Origin: CAVQNQ01 sp963714205
GTDB lineage: Bacteria; Acidobacteriota; Terriglobia; Bryobacterales; Bryobacteraceae
Direction of reading: 5' to 3'
DNA: 64,000 nt
Assembly (NCBI GenBank): GCA_963714205.1
Contig: CAVQNQ010000002.1
Span: 1-64,000, forward strand
Both the position numbers and the translations under genes were made by a program. This document shows, piece after piece, positions 42,830 through 49,915 of the stretch; the first letter of the stretch is position 1, and every line of letters starts with the position of its first letter. A model generated the notes under the pieces. That model saw only the letters and a list, made by a program, of their open reading frames with translations, was not told the DNA's origin and ran no database searches.

Positions 42830-43042
42830 CTAATTCCCTGGAGAACTCGCCGTGGAGTTTCCGGTTGTGGACCCCGACGCGGAACCGCTGGCGGTGGACA
42901 GAGCCGCGCCGGAGCCCGACCAGATGGCCTGCACTCCTCCGGACATATGAATAAAAATTCCCAGGGCAATCAGGGAGATCAGGGCCATCAGCAGGCAGTA
43001 TTCAGAAAGATCCTGTCCCTCGTCGTCGAGGATAAAGGAATC
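42830..43042 (-). CDS. Flp/Fap-type pilin, orphan
   Basis: 70 residues. The N-terminal segment DDEGQDLSEYCLLMALISLIALGIF is the Flp pilin signature, including the Glu five residues into the hydrophobic helix. An unusual Ser/Thr/Gly/Ala-rich tail of about 30 residues follows. Flp pilins are processed by a TadV-type prepilin peptidase and assembled by the Tad apparatus. None of the tad/cpa genes is in this window, so the pilin is either an outlying member of a system elsewhere or has another use. The ATG has GGGAG about 8 nt upstream; longer in-frame starts have no support. Confidence 0.75.
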   Translation of the reverse strand, partial: DSFILDDEGQDLSEYCLLMALISLIALGIFIHMSGGVQAIWSGSGAALSTASGSASGSTTGNSTASSPGN

Positions 43043-43182
43043 CATGATGGCTCCCGGCTCCAAGTCCCAGATTAGTTCCCACAGAAAACCGAAGCTATAT
43101 TCACTTCGGATATCACCCCCAGTTAGCAAATGTACCGGGAACGACTGAAGTTTGCATCGCCGGGAGCCGATAGAGAGATTTG

Positions 43183-43812
43183 ATGCCACGGCTCGTGACA
43201 CCCCTTGGGCAGACCGTGTGGGATCTGCCTCCACTGATCCTGCATCCGTTCAGCGACGGGGTTCTACCGGCCACGCTCCTCGACAGCTCCCGCGCCGCGC
43301 TGATGCTCGCGGGCCTCGTCGCCGGCGACGGGTCGGAAAGAGATGTGCTGAAGCAGCGGCTCCTGGCCGGCCGTTACGGCGAGATTCGCATGCTCTTTTA
43401 CCTGGGTAAAGACATATTCCGCTGGATCGGCCAGTGCCTGGAGTGTATCGCCCGCATCCCCGAGTTGCGGGAGGCCGGCATCCGCGGCCAGAGTTTCGCC
43501 TCCTTGCTGGCCACCAATTCTCCCGAGCCGGTGAAGGAGAAGCTCATCGCGTGGGGAGTGCCGGATTACGCCTCGATCTTCGCGAGGTCCCTCGGGTTGC
43601 ACGCGGTTTTCGTCGAACCTCCTTCCTGGGGGCAACTTCCGGAAGAGTTTCTGGATCGTTATCACCGCTATGCGGATGCCCTCTTCCGATGCTATCTGGA
43701 ATCGCAGCCGCACCGCGCCATTGGCGCCGGCAATTTCCGCTTCGTTTTGTACGCCTCCGGCGAATACGCGCGCCTGCTCGAATCCGAATGGGAAAACACA
43801 CCGCCGCCCTAG
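43183..43812 (+). CDS. Conserved-looking cytoplasmic protein of unknown function
   Basis: About 209 residues with normal codon use. There are no signal peptide, membrane helix or catalytic motif that I recognise. The sequence is mixed alpha (LKQRLLAGRYGEIRMLFYLGKD, FLDRYHRYADALFRC) with scattered Cys and Trp. The region VPDYASIFARSLGLH suggests a globular enzyme or effector domain. The ATG follows a TTG in frame and a weak GAGAG site. It sits between a pilin gene and a LarA-like gene without overlap. Function cannot be inferred. Confidence 0.6.
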   Translation: MPRLVTPLGQTVWDLPPLILHPFSDGVLPATLLDSSRAALMLAGLVAGDGSERDVLKQRLLAGRYGEIRMLFYLGKDIFRWIGQCLECIARIPELREAGIRGQSFASLLATNSPEPVKEKLIAWGVPDYASIFARSLGLHAVFVEPPSWGQLPEEFLDRYHRYADALFRCYLESQPHRAIGAGNFRFVLYASGEYARLLESEWENTPPP

Positions 43813-43832
43813 CCTGCAATCGTGCCGCTCGA

Positions 43833-43838
43833 TAGAAT
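43833..43838 (+). promoter_or_regulatory. -10 box (TAGAAT) of the LarA-like gene
   Basis: TAGAAT ends 6 nt before the ATG at 43845, with no Shine-Dalgarno between them, which is consistent with a leaderless transcript. The -35 is weak. Confidence 0.45.
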
Positions 43839-43844
43839 AAAACC

Positions 43845-45128
43845 ATGCTATTTCCCCGCCTCCTCATGGTTCGCCAGAACTTTCCGGACCTTCAAATCCC
43901 GGACGTTGCCGCCGAGGCCCGCAAGCAACTCGCGGCCAGCGGCTTTGCCTCCAGGCTGAAGCCGGGAGCGAGCGTGGCCATCGGCGTCGGGAGCCGCGGC
44001 ATTCGCAATATCGATATCATCGCGCGCAGCACCGTCCAATATTGGAAAGATATGGGCATGCAGCCCTTCATCTTCCCTGCCATGGGAAGCCACGGCGCCG
44101 CCAGCGCGGCGGGTCAGGCGGCCGTGCTGGCCCATTACGGAATCCGGGAAGCTGCCATGGGCTGCCCCATTGTGAGCCAGCTCGAAGTGGTGTCGCTGGG
44201 CAAGACCGCCGACGGAATCGAGGCTTTCATGGACAAGAGGGCCTACGAGGCGGATGGCGTCATGATGCTGAGCCGCATTAAATGGCACACCGACTTCAAC
44301 GGGGGCATCGAAAGCGGTTTGTTTAAGATGATGGCCATCGGCCTCGGCAAATTCGCCGGCGCACAGCGCTACCACACGTATTCCTACAACCTGGGATTGG
44401 AACACGTGGTGCGCAGCGTGGGCCGCCAGGTGCTGAAGTCCGGAAAAGTCGTCGGCGGAATGGCCATTCTCGAAGACGCCTATCACAATACCGCCAAGCT
44501 GGATGCCGTGCCGGCGGAGGCGATGGAACAGCGCGAGGAAGAAGACCTGGCCCTGGCGAAAAGCTGGATGGGCAAGATCCCCGCAGACCTGGATATCCTG
44601 GTGGTGGACGAGATGGGTAAGGACATCAGCGGCACCGGGATGGATACCAAAGTGGTGAATCGGGGGATTCGCGGCGAATACAATCCGTGGCCTGGAATTC
44701 CAAAATTCCGGCGCCTCTTCGTGCGCGAACTGAGCGCCAACGGCTACGGTAACGCGGTGGGCCTGGGGATGGCCGATGTCACCACGGACCGGCTGGTGAG
44801 CCGTGTGAATTGGGAACCCTCGTACATCAATTCATTGACAGCCAGCAACCCCGGAGGCGTCCGCACGCCCATTCACTTCTCGACCGACCGGGAATGCCTC
44901 GAACGCCTCGCGCCAACCGCGGGCAAGGTGGATCTCGGCGAGGTGACCTGGGGCTGGATTCACAACACGCTCGAGCTCGAGCGCCTGGCGGTAAGCGAAC
45001 AGCTGCGCGGCGCCATCCAAGCCAACCCGCTCTGCGAAATCGAAGGGGTCATCGATTTCGCGTTCGATTCCGCGGGCAATCTGGTCAGCCCGTTCGTGGC
45101 CGCCGGGCACGCCGCCACCACGCGCTGA
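43845..45128 (+). CDS. DUF2088/LarA-like protein
   Basis: 427 residues. The N-terminal part matches the DUF2088 (lactate racemase N-terminal) pattern: AIGVGSRGIRNID, FPAMGSHGAASAAGQ, and SRIKWHTDFNGGIESGLFKMMAIGLGK. LarA family enzymes use a nickel-pincer cofactor for racemisation or epimerisation of 2-hydroxy acids. The His residues of SHG and KWH fall where LarA has its nickel/substrate His, but the larBCE cofactor genes are not in this window. The exact reaction is therefore open. Cytoplasmic, monocistronic, probably leaderless. Confidence 0.75.
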   Translation: MLFPRLLMVRQNFPDLQIPDVAAEARKQLAASGFASRLKPGASVAIGVGSRGIRNIDIIARSTVQYWKDMGMQPFIFPAMGSHGAASAAGQAAVLAHYGIREAAMGCPIVSQLEVVSLGKTADGIEAFMDKRAYEADGVMMLSRIKWHTDFNGGIESGLFKMMAIGLGKFAGAQRYHTYSYNLGLEHVVRSVGRQVLKSGKVVGGMAILEDAYHNTAKLDAVPAEAMEQREEEDLALAKSWMGKIPADLDILVVDEMGKDISGTGMDTKVVNRGIRGEYNPWPGIPKFRRLFVRELSANGYGNAVGLGMADVTTDRLVSRVNWEPSYINSLTASNPGGVRTPIHFSTDRECLERLAPTAGKVDLGEVTWGWIHNTLELERLAVSEQLRGAIQANPLCEIEGVIDFAFDSAGNLVSPFVAAGHAATTR

Positions 45129-45139
45129 TGGCTTTCCGC

Positions 45140-45880
45140 CTACTCGTGCTTTTCCAGCAGCAGGTTGATGGTCCCGATGGTGAACTGCATGCGCACCCGT
45201 ATTTGGACAGGTAGCCGGCGCCGGTCGTCCGTCAGCCAGAAATAGAGGTGCGCGGGCCGGCGATAGAGCACGTTATCGAACAGGTACGCCTCATAGCGGA
45301 TGGTTCTGAAGGTTCCCTCCGGGGTTCTCACGTCCTCCCTTTGCTGGGCCTCGACGCGCGCTATCACGCTCTTCTTGCCGTCGCTCACGGGAACCTGGGC
45401 GCTCTGGCCCGGTTCGAGGTCCAGCGTGCGCATGTAGTAAAGGCCGCCGATCACGTCGTGCACGCAGGCCGGGATATCGGTTTCCTTAGCCAGAACCACG
45501 CTGTTCTTTACCAGGTCCCGCTCCAGGTAGTTGGCCTTGCGGGCCTCCGCGTCGAAGGCGACGCGGGTCTCGCGCTGGCGGCCGCCCTCGTGCGCGGAGA
45601 TCTGGGCCGATTCCGCGCAGAATTCCGGGCTGAGATCGGCGCTGTACTCGTCTTCGACCTTGAACAGCTTGGAAACCAGACCCACCGACTCCACATTCAT
45701 GCGGACTTGCCAGCCCGGGCGCGGCCGCTCGACCGCGTTCCATTCCACGGTGGCCCTGCCCGCCGTGATGAGACGCCACTCGATGCTGTAGCGCAGCGTT
45801 TCCTTGGAAGGTAGCTGGATGGTCTGTGCAAAGCCTGGCGCAGCCAGCAAGAGCAGCAGCATGAGCGGCTTCAAGGCCAT
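45140..45880 (-). CDS. DUF3108 secreted protein
   Basis: 246 residues with a signal peptide (about 1-18, ending GFAQT). The DUF3108 pattern is clear: LRYSIEWRLITAGRATVEW near the mature N-terminus, VSKLFKVEDEYSA, and the C-terminal RRPAHLYFWLTDDRRRLPVQIRVRMQFTIGTINLLL. It is predicted to be a periplasmic beta-rich protein of unknown function, widespread in Gram-negatives. The gene converges on the LarA-like gene with an 11-bp gap. It is divergent from a small secreted Cys-rich protein. Confidence 0.8.
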   Translation of the reverse strand: MALKPLMLLLLLAAPGFAQTIQLPSKETLRYSIEWRLITAGRATVEWNAVERPRPGWQVRMNVESVGLVSKLFKVEDEYSADLSPEFCAESAQISAHEGGRQRETRVAFDAEARKANYLERDLVKNSVVLAKETDIPACVHDVIGGLYYMRTLDLEPGQSAQVPVSDGKKSVIARVEAQQREDVRTPEGTFRTIRYEAYLFDNVLYRRPAHLYFWLTDDRRRLPVQIRVRMQFTIGTINLLLEKHE

Positions 45881-45935
45881 GAAAGGCCAGTGTGGCAGAT
45901 GCCGGCCGTGCGCGCAACGCGGCTGCCTCAGCGGC

Positions 45936-45941
45936 TAGAAT
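45936..45941 (+). promoter_or_regulatory. -10 box (TAGAAT) of the small Cys-rich protein gene
   Basis: TAGAAT ends 6 nt before the ATG at 45948, again at leaderless spacing. Confidence 0.45.
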
Positions 45942-45947
45942 AAGGGC

Positions 45948-46355
45948 ATGAGGGTGTGTCTGTGTTTTCTGGCGGCGGGCTTGGCCGTCGCGGCCCAAGC
46001 TCTCGCCGGGCAAGCTCTGCACGGCAAATTGATCATCGTCGCCGGCCAGGCGCCGGCGCTCGAAACCGCCGACCGCAAAACGGTACGCCTCGCGGGCGAC
46101 GAGGATACCACCAAAATCCTCAATGATTCCCGGCTGAACGGCTTCGAAGTGGAAGCCCGGGGCCACTTCACGGCGCCGGACCAGTTCCTGATCGACCCCA
46201 TTCACACGCGCGCCCTATTGGTACGCCGCGATGGCAAGCTCAAGCTGATTACCTACTTCTGCGACGTGTGCAATATCCGCGCGTACATTCCCGGGCCGTG
46301 CGCCTGCTGCCAGAGGGAAACCACTCTCGAGCTGCGCGATCCGGACGAGAAGTAG
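45948..46355 (+). CDS. Small secreted protein with C-terminal cysteine motifs
   Basis: 135 residues with a signal peptide (about 1-21). The middle part has an OB-like or beta pattern (QALHGKLIIVAGQAPALETADRK, FEVEARGHF). The C-terminus has CDVCNIRAYIPGPCACC, a C-x2-C plus C-x-C-C cluster that could bind metal or form disulfides. I do not recognise a family by name; similar proteins appear to be typical of Acidobacteriota. It is leaderless by promoter position and ends next to the convergent propeller-protein gene. Confidence 0.6.
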   Translation: MRVCLCFLAAGLAVAAQALAGQALHGKLIIVAGQAPALETADRKTVRLAGDEDTTKILNDSRLNGFEVEARGHFTAPDQFLIDPIHTRALLVRRDGKLKLITYFCDVCNIRAYIPGPCACCQRETTLELRDPDEK

Positions 46356-46356
46356 G

Positions 46357-48102
46357 CTATTTGAAGTTCCGCACCACCATCAGCCTGGTGGCGCTCCGGT
46401 CCCATCGCGGATAGACGATGTACCGGCCGTCCGGCGAGATCGAGAAGCCCGCGCGCTGCCGCTGGTCCATGGTCCTGATTAGGAAGCTCATGGCGCTTTC
46501 CCGGCTTGCCAGGTCGAAGAACGTGACGGCGATGGCGCCCTCGGGCGGTGAAAACTGGCTGTAGTAGATGCCGGTCTTCACGGGCTGGATGAACGGCCAC
46601 AGGATACCGCGCTGGGCCGCGACCACCAACTCCGGCATCCCGCCTTCCGACGGGACACGCCAGATGGCCTGGCGATCGCGATAGAAGATGTACCGGCCGT
46701 CGAAAGATTCCACAGGCCAGTTGGCTCCGGGATCCCTGAGGATGGCCCGTGGATTGCCGCCATCGGGATTGGCCCGCCAGATCTGGCCGCGCTCCTGAAA
46801 AAGGATCGAGTGGCCGTCTCGCGACCACGAGGCGCCGCTTCCCAACACCACGCGATTCGGCTTGAGCGGCCCAGAAACGATTTGGGAGGGCGCGGTGTAC
46901 ACCTCGCTATCCCGCTCCGCGCGGCCGTCGAAGAGCAGCGTGCGCCCATCCGGCGACCAGCGCGGCGGCCATAGCTGCGGACCGGCGAGAGCTGTGATTT
47001 GCACGCGGTGGCTTCCATCGCGGTGGGCGGTCCAGATCTCCTCGCTTCCGGATTCATCCGAGACATCGGCGATCCGCTCTCCATCCGGAGAAAAGGCCGG
47101 CCCGAACTCGCGGCCCGTGGAGTGGATAAGCGGCTTCTCTTCGGTGCCTTCGATTTCCGTGCCCAGCCGGGCCTGCCAGATCGCCGAAACCGAGGGCGTA
47201 TCGACATAAACCAGCCGTCCTCCGGAAGCCAGCGCGGGGAATTGCGCTTGCGTACCAGAAAGCTGGATTTCGCGGGGGCTCCCACCGGATGCGGGCAGGC
47301 GCAGCAGTCGCCAGCCGCCCGCGCGGTGGGCGGAATAGATCAGTTCCTGGCCATCGGTCGTCCAGGCGATGCCGCGTATGGGGCGGTCATCGAAGGTCAA
47401 GCGGCGCAGGTTGCCACCGGCAGGGTCGCACAGCCAGATGTCGCCGCCCTCGCTGGTGACCCGCACGAACGCCACGGCGTTGCCATCGGGCGAAACGGCC
47501 GGGGTGGTATCGCCTTCCACACCATCGGGCGGCCGGCTGAGCGCACGGGGGGAGCCGCCCCGGAGCGGGATCGCCGCCAAAGCCGGCAACTGTTTGCCTT
47601 GGGCCTGGATGGCCACCAGCGACTGGCCGTCGCGCGTCCAGGCCAGGGCGGGCATGGGTTGCGCGGGGTCTGCGCCGGCGCCCGGGCTGCAATCGGCCAC
47701 CGAACCGATGGAGCCGCCGTCCGAAGGCATCACCATGCATTCCCCATGCTGGCCGGCCAGCCGGAGGAACGCGATGCTCGCGCCATTGGGCGACCATACC
47801 GGGCTGATATCGTTGGCCGCTCCCTCGGTCAACTGGCGGGGAGAGCCGGCGGGGATCTGCCGCACGAAAATGTGAAAGCTCTCGTCTTTAGAAAAGCCGC
47901 GCGCGCTATAGGCCAAGCGCCGCCCATCAGGGGAAAGCGCCGGGGTAGCCTGCGCGCCGCTATCGCCGGCCAGCGCCACAGCCTTGGGAGCGCCCCGCGC
48001 CCCGCCGGCGATCCGCCCCAGCACCGTAATCACGCCGGCCAACAGGCACAGCGCCGCAATCAGGAGGACCGCCGGACGGCGGAAGAACGCGCCAAGTGAC
48101 AT
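46357..48102 (-). CDS. Membrane-anchored TolB-like (PD40) beta-propeller protein
   Basis: 581 residues. An N-terminal membrane helix (about 10-32) is followed by at least eight WD40-like PD40 repeats, with the phrase SPDGRRLAYSA recurring as SPNGASIAF, SPDGNAVAF, SPDGERIAD and SPDGRTLLF. In related acidobacterial proteins this propeller is the C-terminal part of Ser/Thr kinases or winged-helix regulators; here no kinase or DNA-binding domain precedes it. The protein is probably a periplasmic interaction platform. The ATG lies 7-9 nt from a GATAATAC box, so truncation at the start is unlikely. Confidence 0.8.
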   Translation of the reverse strand: MSLGAFFRRPAVLLIAALCLLAGVITVLGRIAGGARGAPKAVALAGDSGAQATPALSPDGRRLAYSARGFSKDESFHIFVRQIPAGSPRQLTEGAANDISPVWSPNGASIAFLRLAGQHGECMVMPSDGGSIGSVADCSPGAGADPAQPMPALAWTRDGQSLVAIQAQGKQLPALAAIPLRGGSPRALSRPPDGVEGDTTPAVSPDGNAVAFVRVTSEGGDIWLCDPAGGNLRRLTFDDRPIRGIAWTTDGQELIYSAHRAGGWRLLRLPASGGSPREIQLSGTQAQFPALASGGRLVYVDTPSVSAIWQARLGTEIEGTEEKPLIHSTGREFGPAFSPDGERIADVSDESGSEEIWTAHRDGSHRVQITALAGPQLWPPRWSPDGRTLLFDGRAERDSEVYTAPSQIVSGPLKPNRVVLGSGASWSRDGHSILFQERGQIWRANPDGGNPRAILRDPGANWPVESFDGRYIFYRDRQAIWRVPSEGGMPELVVAAQRGILWPFIQPVKTGIYYSQFSPPEGAIAVTFFDLASRESAMSFLIRTMDQRQRAGFSISPDGRYIVYPRWDRSATRLMVVRNFK

Positions 48103-48165
48103 TCGTCTCGTATTATCGCCCGATTGGGATACGCGCCCGCCGCCGGATCTGTTCCCCGCCCTCGG

Positions 48166-49866
48166 TCAGCGGTAGCGGTACAGCGTGACGCGCTGGATGC
48201 CCTCCGCACTCCAGCGCTGGGCCCACAGGGGCACCTTGCTGCCCAGCGGCCAGCGGAGCTGTATGCGCTCCCCTTCGATGGTGTCGTCGCCGGCCAGCTT
48301 GCGCGCCGGGACCCATTTGCCGTTCACGAAAGTGCCTTCTTCGACCGTGGCCAGTCCGGCGAGCGGCGGCCCCGGTGTTTCCGGAGTAAACGTGACGGTT
48401 AGGCCGTTGCCGGCTATGAAGTACTCGTCAGGTCCCGCCGCGATGAAAATCGCGCCCGCGCGGGGCGGGGTTTCCGGGGCTGCCTCGCTCGGACCAACTC
48501 TTGCGGCCCCATAAAACGTGGCCTCCAACGTGTAATTCCCCACCCTGACTTTCTGAGGCGGGTCTTTTGGGCCGAGCATGACGGCGGACATGGTGCCGTC
48601 TCCCTGGTGTTCCAGAATCAGCGGCGTCAATTGCTCGATGATGTCGTAGCTGCCGATCAGGTCCGTGTCAGGAGTCGTCAACCGGTCAACCCCCCCGCTC
48701 ATGCGCGAGTACATGATCGCATCATGGTGCCCGAAGGCGTAGAGCGATCTGGCCGCGCCTTCCACCCCAGGCGACTCCTCGGGTATGGACAGCGGGTTCC
48801 CGGATTGGGTGTACTCCGCGCACATCGTAATGAAGTCGTGCGAATTGTCGGGCGAGATGATATCGAGTCGCGGCGCCCCGGCTCTCCAGACGTCCAGCGT
48901 TTCGGGCATGGGGGTGCCGCTCGAAGGCGTGGGTTGGCCCGCCTTCGGCAATCCGTAGGTATAGGAGTTCATGTACATCGGCAGCGGGTATTCGGCCTTG
49001 CCCGCCTCGATCACCCGGCCGACGTAACGCGCGTAGCTCCATGCCGTGAAGATTTCGTCCGTGGCCGGACCCCGTCCGAATACCTGCTCCCAGCTCCCGG
49101 AGGGCTTGAAACCGGCCGCTTCCCAAACCTGGCGAAAGCCCGGAACCAGGGTGTCTTTGTGCGCCTGAAGGTTGTCCATCAACTCCTTCGGCACGGGGCC
49201 CTCATAGGCCTTGTTGGCCACGGGCGAACGGTCGCGGGAGTCGCTCTCCATTCCCACTTCGTTCTCCACCTGGATCATGATGACGGTGTGCTCGCGGCCA
49301 TCCACTTCCTTGACGCGCCGCATGAGGGCCGCAAAGGCATGCGCATCGGCGTCGCGGTTGGCATCGCTGAAGGCACTGAGCTGTTCGAGGCTCTTGCCCG
49401 AAGCGAGCTGGGCGCGCGGGAACCGGTCGAAATCCTTCTTCAGCCAGTCCGGCGGGTAGCTGGACGTGCCGTTCTTCCAGGTTGCGAACCACAACAGCAC
49501 GAGATGCAAGCCGTGACTCCGTGCGTCCCGGATGATGCCTTCCACCTGGCTGAAATCGTACTTCCCTTCCTGCGGTTCGACCTGGGCCCAGGAAACGCCT
49601 GCCAGGACGGTGTTAAGTTTGGAATCGACAATCTTGGCCCAAAGCGGCTTCATGTACTCGACGCTGGTGGCCGCGTTGTTGCTCAGTTCTCCCGCCCGCG
49701 CCAGGTACGGCTTACCGTCCACGATCAGTTGGGTGGCGGTTCCATGCTTCTGCAAGTGGGGGATTTCCGAAGGAGGGGCAGTGGAGACGGATCTGCTTGC
49801 GCACTGACTCGCAGCGAGGGCGAGAGCGCACACGAGGGCGCAGCCAAACGCAATTCGAAATCGCAT
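48166..49866 (-). CDS. Lipoprotein glycoside hydrolase, GH35-like beta-galactosidase with DUF5597
   Basis: 566 residues. The lipoprotein signal has its Cys in LAASQC. The catalytic TIM barrel begins HGTATQLIVDGKPYLARAGE. The acid/base Glu is in IMIQVENEVG (about residue 200), and the nucleophile region lies near the late SIPEES segment. The C-terminal beta domain matches DUF5597, found in GH35-type beta-galactosidases. It probably removes galactose from plant or microbial polysaccharide outside the inner membrane. A TATAAT box ends 7 nt before the ATG. Adjacent to another glycoside hydrolase in the same direction, 49 bp apart. Confidence 0.85.
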   Translation of the reverse strand: MRFRIAFGCALVCALALAASQCASRSVSTAPPSEIPHLQKHGTATQLIVDGKPYLARAGELSNNAATSVEYMKPLWAKIVDSKLNTVLAGVSWAQVEPQEGKYDFSQVEGIIRDARSHGLHLVLLWFATWKNGTSSYPPDWLKKDFDRFPRAQLASGKSLEQLSAFSDANRDADAHAFAALMRRVKEVDGREHTVIMIQVENEVGMESDSRDRSPVANKAYEGPVPKELMDNLQAHKDTLVPGFRQVWEAAGFKPSGSWEQVFGRGPATDEIFTAWSYARYVGRVIEAGKAEYPLPMYMNSYTYGLPKAGQPTPSSGTPMPETLDVWRAGAPRLDIISPDNSHDFITMCAEYTQSGNPLSIPEESPGVEGAARSLYAFGHHDAIMYSRMSGGVDRLTTPDTDLIGSYDIIEQLTPLILEHQGDGTMSAVMLGPKDPPQKVRVGNYTLEATFYGAARVGPSEAAPETPPRAGAIFIAAGPDEYFIAGNGLTVTFTPETPGPPLAGLATVEEGTFVNGKWVPARKLAGDDTIEGERIQLRWPLGSKVPLWAQRWSAEGIQRVTLYRYR

Positions 49867-49873
49867 GTGGCTT

Positions 49874-49879
49874 ATTATA
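49874..49879 (-). promoter_or_regulatory. -10 box (TATAAT) of the GH35-like gene
   Basis: A perfect TATAAT on the minus strand is followed by 7 nt and then the ATG, giving a leaderless transcript. Confidence 0.5.
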
Positions 49880-49915
49880 GGGCAATATCGGAACCGGATA
49901 TCCAGTTTCCGGCGG

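Noticed and set aside
46357..48102. Ser/Thr protein kinase
   Set aside because: The propeller repeats resemble those of kinase-linked proteins, but there is no kinase domain; the protein begins with a membrane helix.
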